Part shown: positions 16,970-25,072 of the stretch, in pieces | Numbering within the stretch: position 1 is the first letter of the stretch | Layout of the letters: each line of letters starts with the position of its first letter | Source: Comamonadaceae bacterium | GTDB taxonomy: Bacteria; Pseudomonadota; Gammaproteobacteria; Burkholderiales; Burkholderiaceae_C | NCBI GenBank assembly: GCA_947375135.1 | Contig: CANCER010000024.1 | Location: 1 to 56,968 of the forward strand | DNA: 56,968 bases | Direction of reading: 5' to 3' | Made by a program: the position numbers and the translations under genes | Notes under the pieces: model-generated | Database searches by the model: none | Told to the model about the DNA's origin: nothing | The model's input: only the letters and a program-made list of their open reading frames with translations

Positions 16970-17941
16970 TTGGCCACCAAGAAACCAGACACACACGAAA
17001 CTCTCAGGCTCGCTCTGGAGTTGCTACGGCGTATTCCACGTCAAAGCAAGGTTAGCGCTGGTGAATTGCACCGACAGTTGGCGGCAGCAGGCTTCGAGCG
17101 TGATGAGCGCAGCATTCAGCGCTTGCTCAAAAGCCTGAGCGAACAATTTGACATTGAGCGTGACGACAGCAGCCTGCCTTACGGCTACCGCTGGAAAGCC
17201 CAGAGTCACAGCCTGATGGTCCCGACATTAAACAGCCAGGAATCGTTGCTGCTGATGCTGGCCGAGCAGCAACTCCAACCGCTGCTACCACCCAGCGTGA
17301 TGCAGGCCATGGATGGTTTTTTTCGTCAAGCCCGTGCCAACTTGGCGCCGCACCAGAACACAAAACTTGAAAAGCAGTGGCTGAAAAAAATCCGTGTCGT
17401 CAGCGAAATGCAGCCCCTGCTACCACCCAAACTTACGGCAGGCGTGCTTGATGCCGTGTCTGCCGCACTTTACGCCAACCACTGGCTTGATGTGGATTAC
17501 ACCAACCAGCGTGACGAACAGAAAAAACACCGCGTCATGCCCTTGGGCCTGGCCCAACAAGGCCCACGGTTGTACCTGGTTTGTCAATTTGAAGGCTACG
17601 ACAACCAGCGCATTCTTGCTTTGCACCGTCTTAAAAAAGCTACCGACACCAACCTGTCATTCGAACGACCCGACTTCGACTTGGCCGAGTACGAGGACGA
17701 TGGCAATCTGGCCGTGGGTAACGGCAAACGCATCCATTTGGTGTTTGAAATCGACAAGCCACCGGGTCGGCACCTGCTGGAATCTCCCTTGTCCAAAGAC
17801 CAGACCGTGGAAGAACGACCCAACAGCTACCTGATTTCAGCCACCGTCGCTCAAACTTTGTTGCTGGAACGGTGGTTGAACAGTTTTGGGGGGCGAATTC
17901 GGGATATTCGCAAGATCACCATAGAGCCACATACAAGTTAG
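16970..17941 (+). CDS. WYL-domain transcriptional regulator
   Basis: A 323-residue regulator. It has an N-terminal winged helix (about 10-75, with AGELHRQLAAAGFERDERSIQ holding the recognition region) and a WYL domain in the middle (VDYTNQRDEQKKHRVMPLGL, then QQGPRLYLVCQFEGYDNQR), followed by a WCX-like C-terminal extension. WYL proteins sense nucleotides or other ligands and often control defence and mobile-element genes. I prefer TTG 16970, which gives the common MATKKPDT N-terminus; TTG 16925 is an in-frame alternative and no ATG fits. The upstream DNA is AT-rich. Targets are unknown; the repeated CGACGCATTTYGTCG site downstream in the island is one untested candidate. Confidence 0.85.
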   Translation: MATKKPDTHETLRLALELLRRIPRQSKVSAGELHRQLAAAGFERDERSIQRLLKSLSEQFDIERDDSSLPYGYRWKAQSHSLMVPTLNSQESLLLMLAEQQLQPLLPPSVMQAMDGFFRQARANLAPHQNTKLEKQWLKKIRVVSEMQPLLPPKLTAGVLDAVSAALYANHWLDVDYTNQRDEQKKHRVMPLGLAQQGPRLYLVCQFEGYDNQRILALHRLKKATDTNLSFERPDFDLAEYEDDGNLAVGNGKRIHLVFEIDKPPGRHLLESPLSKDQTVEERPNSYLISATVAQTLLLERWLNSFGGRIRDIRKITIEPHTS

Positions 17942-18097
17942 ATTATTTCAAAGTCAAGAAGTTTGAAAAAATAGGACGCCAACAATTAATTTAACTCTTA
18001 AATATAAAAATAACCCATTAAGATATCATGAAATTTTTTTCATGTCGCATCAATTCAAAATTTAAATTTATTTAAATTTCACACTTATTAAAATCTC

Positions 18098-18997
18098 ATG
18101 GTAAATTTTAACTTGCGCTCATTACTTTCGCACTACCCTTCTACTCAAGATGCAATTGATAATAATAAAATTCGTCTTGTCAGGCACAATATGAAAAGAT
18201 GGGAGGGATTCAATTCAATACTTAGATTCAACAAAGAAGTATTGAAGATATTTACCGCAGAACAAGGAAATGATATCTATAAAGATAAAAAAATAATACT
18301 TGCATTTTCCCCGTTATCTGGAAGTAGAGCACTATTATCTAGCGCATTTTTTAATAATGGGAATATCAGCAGAATGGCCTTTGAGAAATCCCCTGGATAC
18401 AAAGAATATTCTGAATACAGAAAATCTATTGGAGAAAAAACACACTCCAAAGCCCAGTGGCTCTACAACTTAGAGGTATGCTCAGACCTTACAGAGTTAT
18501 TTGACCGAGTCGTCATTGACTGGGGGAAATCAGCAATTTCATGGTATCAAAACAATGTTGATAAAACCATCAGTGAAATAATGCCGGATGGATTTGTTAT
18601 GAATTTTCCCGGATGGGACAAAGTTAATATAACGCACCAAGAATTGAAGGCGATAATCAATAAGCCCGATGGAAATTCTGATTGGCATGAATTTCTAAGT
18701 CGTCATCATGGTGTTTACATGCTTCTTGATAACAAGACGGGGCGCCATTATATTGGCTCTGCCACTGGAAAAGATGGTCTATGGGGACGTTGGTCTGGCT
18801 ATGCAAGAACAGGTCATAATAATAACAAATACCTTAAAGAGCTAGTGGACAAATATGGCGAATCATATCCTGAAAACTTTTCATATTCTTTGCATCATGT
18901 TTTCTCAGCTGGGTCAGCAACCAGAAATGAGGTTGTGAAAAATTATGAGTATCTTCTAATGAAAAAAATGGGTAGCAGAGTATTTCAATTGAATTGA
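18098..18997 (+). CDS. GIY-YIG nuclease-domain protein
   Basis: A 299-residue protein from a clearly AT-rich stretch (17945-19060), unlike its neighbours, which suggests horizontal transfer. The C-terminal third (about 205-299) is a GIY-YIG endonuclease domain: GVYMLLDNKTGRHYIGSATG gives the two motif strands, GRWSGYARTGHNN holds the catalytic arginine region, and YEYLLMKKMGSRVFQLN holds the metal-binding glutamate. The N-terminal 190 residues have no family I recognise but end in a conserved-looking FPGWDKVNITHQELKAII linker. Such proteins occur in phage-defence and mobile contexts. It follows the WYL regulator by 156 bp. Whether it cuts DNA, and which, is unknown. Confidence 0.8.
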   Translation: MVNFNLRSLLSHYPSTQDAIDNNKIRLVRHNMKRWEGFNSILRFNKEVLKIFTAEQGNDIYKDKKIILAFSPLSGSRALLSSAFFNNGNISRMAFEKSPGYKEYSEYRKSIGEKTHSKAQWLYNLEVCSDLTELFDRVVIDWGKSAISWYQNNVDKTISEIMPDGFVMNFPGWDKVNITHQELKAIINKPDGNSDWHEFLSRHHGVYMLLDNKTGRHYIGSATGKDGLWGRWSGYARTGHNNNKYLKELVDKYGESYPENFSYSLHHVFSAGSATRNEVVKNYEYLLMKKMGSRVFQLN

Positions 18998-19057
18998 AAT
19001 TCAACTTACAATGAATTTTTATTATTCCAAATATCTTGGAAATACCAATAATAATCG

Positions 19058-19351
19058 ATGAAGCTTTTCCTTTATGACGTACGACCAGCCCCAATGGGTT
19101 GGCCATGTGTGTACTGGCCTGATGAAGCAATTGCACTGTTACAAACCGGCCAAGTCACCGAAGTTAGTCTGGATCACGACCTAGGTGATAACTCGTGGGG
19201 TGCCGGGTATGACATGATTCTCTGGATGTAGGAAGCCATGCGTTCGCGTGGTTTTTTAAAGCCGCGCATCCTCGTACATTCAGCCGATTCTGCAGCCAGA
19301 ATTCATATGTTTGCGCGCATTTCAAGGCCATTAAAAATGGCCTCCCTGTGA
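19058..19351 (+). pseudogene. Cyclic-phosphate processing receiver-domain protein, broken by TAG
   Basis: Reads MKLFLYDVRPAPMGWPCVYW, then QVTEVSLDHDLGDNSWGAGY and DMILWM, then a TAG at 19229-19231, then EAMRSRGFLKPRILVHSADS in the same frame. This is the small receiver-like family (about 95-110 residues) with a DDVRPxP start and an SLDHDLG motif. The second aspartate at the start is Y here (LYDVRP). The TAG falls where the family normally has glutamate (LW-I/M-EEA). The C-terminus also drifts out of register near 19320. It may be inactive, or made only by stop read-through. Confidence 0.72.
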
Positions 19352-19613
19352 ACGGCTTTCAGTTTCCGTTTAAATCCGATGTCAGCTGCCTGCTAGGCGC
19401 ATTTACCTGGTGAGACCGCTAGCTTCTTGCCACTTTCTTTGAATCGAATTGAGATACCCATTCTTTTAGGTCGTCCGGACGCTGCTCACATTGATCTGCC
19501 CAATCAGAATCCCCAAATCACGAGGCAATGACAAGCGAATTGAATCGGTGGTGGTGATCAGGCCTGCATCGTATAAATACGGGCGACATAATGCGCCGAA
19601 ATTGATCTAATAA

Positions 19614-19628
19614 CGACGCATTTTGTCG
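19614..19628 (+). promoter_or_regulatory. Repeated near-palindrome, site 1
   Basis: CGACGCATTTTGTCG, 45 bp upstream of the GTG start at 19674 and in the same orientation as that gene. Identical to site 3 and one base different from site 2. Downstream lies TGAGA and then an AT-rich hexamer, as at the other sites. Confidence 0.55.
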
Positions 19629-19673
19629 CACTGCTGAGAATACTGAGTGCATGTCCCACAACAGGAGATACCT

Positions 19674-20090
19674 GTGTCAACAGTACACCGCCGCACCGTG
19701 TTCGATCTATTGCCACTTGAGTTGAAGGAGATGTATCGGCTGAACCTGAACGTGAGCGCCACCGTGCCGCCACGCCGTCCGTCACGTTCTAATTCTGAGG
19801 ATTACAACGAATACGCTTTTGACGAAGGTATTTACCAGCGATATCGTGAAATGCATGACCGCGCGAAGGCCGAACGTTCCCTGTGGCTGCGAACGCACCG
19901 GATCACGCGCGCAGTGATGAATGACGCATACAGAACCGACTATGACCCATATACAAACGCCCCGCGGCTGGGACTGACGGCGCCGCCCGTGCCCGAGGGT
20001 TACACCGATTCCATGCGGGCATGGCGAGAACCCCCTCCGCCACCCAAGCCTTTGTCGGTCCCACGGTTAAACAAGTCCTTTTCCTTTTGA
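19674..20090 (+). CDS. Hypothetical 138-aa protein
   Basis: A GTG start is chosen because AGGAG lies eight bases upstream; a second in-frame GTG at 19647 lacks this. The protein has no membrane segment. It begins with TVFDLLPLELKEMYRLNLNV, has a central charged helical stretch (DEGIYQRYREMHDRAKAERS) and ends in a proline-rich tail (APPVPEGYTD, then PPPPPKP). No family is recognised. The upstream near-palindrome is shared with the two other transcription units of this part of the island, suggesting common control. Translation signals and codon use look genuine. Confidence 0.55.
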   Translation: MSTVHRRTVFDLLPLELKEMYRLNLNVSATVPPRRPSRSNSEDYNEYAFDEGIYQRYREMHDRAKAERSLWLRTHRITRAVMNDAYRTDYDPYTNAPRLGLTAPPVPEGYTDSMRAWREPPPPPKPLSVPRLNKSFSF

Positions 20091-20229
20091 GTAGGGGTTG
20101 CCACAACCAGCCCAGGCCTTCAAAGAACAGTAACACCGTGGGCGGACGAACCCGCGCCATGCAAAAAGAGGATACGACGACTTTGTATTCAGGCACTGCG
20201 TATGGCGTGGTCTGGTCTGTTCGTGGGGT

Positions 20230-21198
20230 TTATTTCAATAGACCTCTGCGAAAACCCCGGACGTAGGCTTTTTGCAAGGTCTTTTCGTGGGCGCCATATG
20301 TCATCAGAGCCCCCTGATAACGCATTTCACGCTCCAGATCGGCTCGATATCTAACGCAGCTGTCTTGCAGGTTTAGGCGTGCCCGCTGGTACCCCTGCGC
20401 CATGGCTGTGCGCATATCGAACCAGCTAAAGGGAAATTCATCCAGTTGCGATGGCGCCAGTTCAGGGCAGTGTGCCGGTACTTGGTTGAGCCATTCTGCC
20501 CAGTGGTGTTGATGGCAACGGTGGATACGCTCATCGCTGGTCAATTCACCAACGCAAAGCCACCGCATGAATTGAGACCGCCATGGTTCGGGAATAGTCG
20601 AGACTTCGACATATTGCGTGCCATAGGATCCATCGTGAACCGGAACCAATGTTTCGAGTTGGACGATGTTCATTGAAGGGTCAACGTCGCCGTCGAGTCT
20701 TGAAAAAATCTGAGCCAGCATGAAACATTCTTTCCAGGTCGGACTGCATGACTGAACCGGCTCACGACAATCGAACAGCAGGGCCAACTTATCCAAAGTT
20801 AGTTTGATATTCAGATCCGGCTTCATGACGCTGGATTTGACACTTCTCATGTGGCGCGTATGGTGCGCCAGCGGCGGCAAGTTCAGTCGTGCCAGTTCGG
20901 CATCGACAAGTGCAAACCCCCAATGGGAGTTGAAAACGATCAGGTTTGAGTCGGTCACAAAATTCAGGAATTTTGGCGCGATGTCCCCGAACGTTGGCAA
21001 GCCTTCCAGTTGTTGATTGTCATACCCCGTGTCGATTTCGGAAGCGTGTTCCATCGGACGTTCGGGGTCGAGCATGACTTGGAATTGCACACCTGTGAGT
21101 TTTGAATCAAGTGCCTCAAGGGCTACAACCTCTATAACCCTGTCGGCAGCAGTATCCAGGCCAGTGGCATTTACGGTCAGAAAAACATCGCGTCTCAT
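20230..21198 (-). CDS. DnaQ-fold exonuclease-like protein lacking catalytic residues
   Basis: A 322-residue protein whose first ~180 residues follow the DEDD (DnaQ epsilon) exonuclease pattern. MRRDVFLTVNATGLDTAADR corresponds to motif Exo I, where DxExTG is normal; here the acidic pair is replaced (T-V-N-A). In Exo II-like NLIVFNSHWGFALVDAELAR the expected aspartate is glycine. It therefore looks catalytically dead and may bind nucleic acid or nucleotides. The C-terminal 130 residues are of unknown family. I chose ATG 21198 because GGAG lies upstream (positions 21207-21212 on the reverse strand) and homology begins there; an upstream in-frame extension to 21339 overlaps site 2 and is unlikely. 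It is convergent with the 19674 gene. Confidence 0.6.
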   Translation of the reverse strand: MRRDVFLTVNATGLDTAADRVIEVVALEALDSKLTGVQFQVMLDPERPMEHASEIDTGYDNQQLEGLPTFGDIAPKFLNFVTDSNLIVFNSHWGFALVDAELARLNLPPLAHHTRHMRSVKSSVMKPDLNIKLTLDKLALLFDCREPVQSCSPTWKECFMLAQIFSRLDGDVDPSMNIVQLETLVPVHDGSYGTQYVEVSTIPEPWRSQFMRWLCVGELTSDERIHRCHQHHWAEWLNQVPAHCPELAPSQLDEFPFSWFDMRTAMAQGYQRARLNLQDSCVRYRADLEREMRYQGALMTYGAHEKTLQKAYVRGFRRGLLK

Positions 21199-21279
21199 GG
21201 CTGTCACTCCGTTAAAAGCGTCAGGCCAAGTCCGAGTTATGTGCTTGCCTGATCGATAGGCATAGTGTCTCAAGATGGA

Positions 21280-21294
21280 CGACGAAATGCGTCG
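21280..21294 (-). promoter_or_regulatory. Repeated near-palindrome, site 2
   Basis: Reads CGACGCATTTCGTCG on the - strand, 81 bp upstream of the DnaQ-like gene start and oriented like it. This copy is the most symmetric (CGACG-N5-CGTCG). It is followed by TTGAGACACTAT. Confidence 0.55.
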
Positions 21295-21374
21295 CAAGAA
21301 GGGTGTTCGAGAGACCTGGAAAGGCTTTTGTAGGGTCATGCATCACTTCGGGAAAACCTCACAAATAGCCATCG

Positions 21375-22151
21375 TCAATGACCAAAACCGAGGGACTCCA
21401 TGCGGGCATCCTTAAACACACTCAACCACAATTGGTTGTATTTTTCTCGACCGAGAGCTTTTTCGATATCAAGCTCATTCGGAAGACTTGGAACCGAACT
21501 CTCCGGATCATCTTTCTTTGGGGGAAAAATATTTGCGAGGATTTTTTGGAACTTTTCAACCTGGTCGCCCACTGTGGAGTAAGTTGCATCTGCTTTGTAC
21601 GTCATGAAGCTTGTTGAGTGTGGACCTTCAGCGGTCAAACCATAACTCGGCTCAATCGAATTTCCACATGCGGCCCAACAGGAATAATCCGCCTTCCAAT
21701 CTTCAGTAGTGATAATATTTTTGAATCTCAATAAATCTGCCGGACCATTAAGGCCGATTTTATTGCTATCAAATGTGCATCGCTGACTTAAATGATTGAT
21801 AGATATGAACGTTACAGTGTTATCAGTGGAATCGATTGTGACTTCACATTCATTTACTATGTAAATATTATCTGATTTCGGTAAACCAATACGTTTTTCA
21901 AGCCATTTAATGTTCAATCCGATATTTTCAATCTTCATTGAATCATTTAGCGTCCATTTTTCTGCATCACCAACACAGGCTGTTAAATAATTATTTTTGG
22001 CAATCGTGTCAGTTATGTTTTTTACTAAATTTCTATTGATCACAATGATAATTACTGCCACAGCAATGATAAAAAGTATGACTTGAACATATATAATTAT
22101 GAGATATTTTTTACATCTATCCTTATTGAGACTGCAAGACTCACTGTTCAT
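21375..22151 (-). CDS. Membrane-anchored protein of unknown function
   Basis: A 258-residue protein with a short basic cytoplasmic start, a single strong membrane segment (YLIIIYVQVILFIIAVAVII, about 16-35) and a ~215-residue domain outside the membrane. That domain has several cysteines (CVGDAEKW, VNECEVTI, SQRCTFD, CWAACGN) that could form disulfides in the periplasm. AT-rich codon use contrasts with the chromosomal core. It follows the OB-fold protein gene by 21 bp on the same strand, so the two form an operon. Family not recognised. Confidence 0.6.
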   Translation of the reverse strand: MNSESCSLNKDRCKKYLIIIYVQVILFIIAVAVIIIVINRNLVKNITDTIAKNNYLTACVGDAEKWTLNDSMKIENIGLNIKWLEKRIGLPKSDNIYIVNECEVTIDSTDNTVTFISINHLSQRCTFDSNKIGLNGPADLLRFKNIITTEDWKADYSCWAACGNSIEPSYGLTAEGPHSTSFMTYKADATYSTVGDQVEKFQKILANIFPPKKDDPESSVPSLPNELDIEKALGREKYNQLWLSVFKDARMESLGFGH

Positions 22152-22172
22152 TTATTTAAATCCTGTTCTATA

Positions 22173-22649
22173 TTAATGTAGACTATTCGAATAGCAACGG
22201 AAATGAACACCGCCACTCCCAAAGCAAAGTGCGCGAATTGCCTGTCCAACTCTTACCTTGGCAAAAATGGAATGAATTTTTGCATCGTCACCAGAGAAAT
22301 CCAAATACAGGCGGCTCGGGAAGAACGTAACTTGGGAACCCTCGCCATCTAATTCCATCACCGGAGTGCTCAAAACCTTTGTTAGCGCCCGAATGGTTCC
22401 AGAGATTGACACCAACTTTCCTTCAAATCGCTCATCAACTGCGAATTTATTTTCTTCATACAAATCAGTGATTTGAGTCGGCGTGACTGTTATATAGAGT
22501 GATCTATTTATCTTGGCTCTATCTATCAACGTGGAATCCACTTGTTCCTCATTGTCCAACTTCTTACTGATTGTGCACATTACCAAAATCGGGACAATTA
22601 TTACACCAAGAAAAATTAACTTAAAAATTGCCGAGAGAAAATTATTCAT
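22173..22649 (-). CDS. Membrane-anchored OB-fold (tRNA_anti-like) protein
   Basis: A 158-residue protein with an N-terminal membrane segment (LIFLGVIIVPILVMCTI, about 11-27) followed by an OB-fold of the tRNA_anti-like family. The signature is ITVTPTQITDLYEENKFAVD leading to ERFEGKLVSISGTIRAL (about 53-89). The family is usually secreted or lipid-anchored and its ligand is generally unknown. First gene of a two-gene operon with the membrane-anchored protein downstream. The start at ATG 22649 has GTGA upstream, a weak ribosome binding site. A repeat site lies 130 bp upstream in the same orientation. Confidence 0.65.
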   Translation of the reverse strand: MNNFLSAIFKLIFLGVIIVPILVMCTISKKLDNEEQVDSTLIDRAKINRSLYITVTPTQITDLYEENKFAVDERFEGKLVSISGTIRALTKVLSTPVMELDGEGSQVTFFPSRLYLDFSGDDAKIHSIFAKVRVGQAIRALCFGSGGVHFRCYSNSLH

Positions 22650-22779
22650 TACTTCACCGTGATTTATCTAAAAATCAAAATATATATTTAAAAGCCAACA
22701 CGATAGGATTAAACAGTCGTTTGTGTATGATTTTTTCCAAATGCTTGGGATTGATAGATCATTAATGTCTTACGCTGAA

Positions 22780-22794
22780 CGACAAAATGCGTCG
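22780..22794 (-). promoter_or_regulatory. Repeated near-palindrome, site 3
   Basis: Reads CGACGCATTTTGTCG on the - strand, identical to site 1, 130 bp upstream of the OB-fold gene and oriented like it. It is followed by TAAGACATTAAT, comparable to the downstream context of the other sites. Confidence 0.55.
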
Positions 22795-23270
22795 TTGATA
22801 GACTTGACTGATTGCATCAATTACGTTTTCCAGCTCCTTGGCCAACGGTTCATGCAGTGCCTCCGCAGAAGCAGAACAACAGAAGAGCCTGATTTTTCGG
22901 GCTGAGCGAATGCAATGGAGACTGCGATTCGATGAATAGCCGTCATGAAGTGGCATATTTCCGTGTGCGCTGTAGGTTGAACGCGGGCGCTCTGCCCTCG
23001 TAATTGACATCACATTGCTATCGGTCAGGCTACGGAGGTCAATGTCGGCTCTGGAGTGAGCATTTCGGATGGACCTATGTCAGGAACCGCTACGTACTTG
23101 GCTTGCGAAAGTACTACGTGACATATAGATACCAACTCTTGAAAGCCATGACCGGCCGATACCCCAATGACTTCTTCCGCCGCCCTGCCGAATTCCCGAC
23201 ACGTCGTCACCACAAAATTACCAACCGATAAAATTACCCGTCGCCGAGTGCCTTACGCCGGCACACATCC
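22795..23270. other. Intergenic stretch with no supported gene
   Basis: About 475 bp with only short frames on both strands lacking start signals and family resemblance. It forms the right edge of the accessory island before the GGDEF gene. Confidence 0.5.
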
Positions 23271-24197
23271 CTAAGATACGGCCCTGCGTCGCTTCACTTT
23301 GTACATGGCCGCATCGGCGTTTTTGATGATTTGTTCGGGGGCCTGTTCATCACCCAAAAAGAGTGCTATGCCGATACTGGCGGAACCCTGGTGTCTGACC
23401 TCACCCAGCACATATTCTTCGGTTAGTGCCTGATCCATATTTTTTGCAGCCAACGCAGCATGTTCCGTTGCCTGCGCCCTGTCTGCACCCAAATACTCCA
23501 GCAATACGACAAACTCGTCGCCACCCAGGCGGGCTACCGTGTCCGTGTCACGGGTGACCCGTTTTAATCGATGGGCAACTTCTATCAGCAATTGGTCGCC
23601 CGCCTCGTGGCCCTGTGTGTCGTTCAATAACTTGAATTGATTCAAATCAATAAATAACACGGCCCCATAGCTGTTCTGGCGCTTGCTGATGCGCATGGCG
23701 TGAGCCATTTTCTCCAGTAGCAGGCGGCGGTTTGGCAATCTTGTCAGCGCATCATTGAATGCCAAATTTGCCAACTCCTGTTCCATGTGTCTGCGTTCGG
23801 TAATATCTTCAACGGTTCCTTCGTAAAACACGACGTTCCCGGCTGCATCCCGCAAAACGTGGGCGTGCTCCTTGACCCAAATTCGCTCGCGTGTTTTGTG
23901 TCTGTGTATTTCTGACACAAAATCAACCACGTGATCGTCACGTTCAATGCATTTCATGAATTCATCCCGTCGCGTGGGATCGACATACCATTGGCGTGCA
24001 ACGTCATTGAAACTCAGCAGCAGTTCTTCTTCCGTTGCGTATCCGTTGAGTCGCACGAGCGCAGCGTTGGCGCGAATCATCCTGCCATCGTGACTGGAAC
24101 GGTAGGTTCCTATCGGAAAGAATTCGAACATGGTCGATAACGGGAAAGGATCAGTTTCCAAAAGATGACCCTCAACAAAATACTTTGAAGTATGCAT
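23271..24197 (-). CDS. PAS-GGDEF diguanylate cyclase
   Basis: A 308-residue soluble protein: a PAS domain with PAC motif (about 15-135, TMFEFFPIGTYRSSHDGRMI to VFYEGTVEDITERR) followed by a GGDEF domain (about 140-305). The active-site motif GGDEF is intact in RLGGDEFVVLL, and an RDTD inhibitory site lies five residues before it, so product inhibition by cyclic di-GMP is expected. The enzyme condenses two GTP to cyclic di-GMP, controlling motility and biofilm. There is no membrane segment; the PAS domain would sense a cytoplasmic signal such as redox or a small ligand. Single gene, divergent from cytochrome b561. Confidence 0.92.
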   Translation of the reverse strand: MHTSKYFVEGHLLETDPFPLSTMFEFFPIGTYRSSHDGRMIRANAALVRLNGYATEEELLLSFNDVARQWYVDPTRRDEFMKCIERDDHVVDFVSEIHRHKTRERIWVKEHAHVLRDAAGNVVFYEGTVEDITERRHMEQELANLAFNDALTRLPNRRLLLEKMAHAMRISKRQNSYGAVLFIDLNQFKLLNDTQGHEAGDQLLIEVAHRLKRVTRDTDTVARLGGDEFVVLLEYLGADRAQATEHAALAAKNMDQALTEEYVLGEVRHQGSASIGIALFLGDEQAPEQIIKNADAAMYKVKRRRAVS

Positions 24198-24409
24198 GGT
24201 GTGTGCTGTGTTGTATTGTTATTGGGTCTATTTTCAAGGAACGGCATGACCCACTGTCCGCCCTATCCGTCCAATGCCACACTGCTGCGCAGTTGCGCAG
24301 ACACGGCGGCCAGGTCGCGGGCGGCCCTTCAGCTGCCTTGGCGCTGCAATTAATCAGGGCTTAACAAAGCGGCGGCATACTGGCGCCGTATTGATAAAAA
24401 GGACTCCTG

Positions 24410-24979
24410 ATGAACTTGCAATCCACTCCCCGCTACGACGCCCTCAGCCGCGCTTTTCACTGGCTCACGGCCATTGCCGTGACCATTGCCTTCGTACTCG
24501 GGCCCGAACACTTCGGCCGCCTCATGCACCAGGGCCTGGACCCTGCCACCCGCAGCGACATCGTGTGGCACGAGAGCCTGGGTATCTTTGTATTTGCGAT
24601 GACGCTGCTGCGCCTGCTCTGGGTCGCCTTGCGTCCGGCAGCGCCGCAACTCGAATCCGCTGGCTGGCTGGCACTGGCATCCAAGCTGATGCACCTGGCC
24701 CTGTGGGCATTGCTGCTGGCATTGCCGGCCAGCGCGCTGCTGGCTCTGGGCAGCGAAGGCCATCCGCTGACGCTGCTGGGCGGTGTGCGTGTGGACCAGA
24801 TGCCGCTGATTGCCAACTCCGTGTTCGCGAAGCTGGCCGACTGGGGTGATGTGCACGGCCTGCTGGGCGATGTGCTGATCTGGCTGGCCGGCCTGCACGC
24901 GGTGGCTGCGATCTACCACCATGTTTTTCTGAAAGATGGCGTGCTGCTGTCCATGCTGCCGGAAAAATTCTCCCGCTGA
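24410..24979 (+). CDS. Cytochrome b561 family di-haem membrane protein
   Basis: A 189-residue inner-membrane protein with four hydrophobic helices. The haem-ligand histidines fit bacterial cytochrome b561: H in SRAFHWLTAIAV (helix 1), H in DIVWHESLGIFVF (helix 2), and the pair around DVHGLLGDVLIWLAGLHAVAAI (helices 3-4). It likely passes electrons between quinol and a periplasmic partner; E. coli CybB oxidises superoxide to reduce ubiquinone. The start follows AAGGACTCCTG. It is followed by a secreted methyltransferase-like protein after 93 bp. Confidence 0.9.
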   Translation: MNLQSTPRYDALSRAFHWLTAIAVTIAFVLGPEHFGRLMHQGLDPATRSDIVWHESLGIFVFAMTLLRLLWVALRPAAPQLESAGWLALASKLMHLALWALLLALPASALLALGSEGHPLTLLGGVRVDQMPLIANSVFAKLADWGDVHGLLGDVLIWLAGLHAVAAIYHHVFLKDGVLLSMLPEKFSR

Positions 24980-25072
24980 GCCGGTTTCGGCAGGGCCAAG
25001 GGGCCAGAATCAGCCGGGCCCACGCATTCGCATGGGCCTGCTGTATTGGCGGGTTCTGAAAGGAAACAGATC

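Noticed and set aside
23004..23231. A 75-codon + strand frame before the GGDEF gene
   Set aside because: No ribosome binding site, no family likeness, and odd aromatic/Arg-rich composition.
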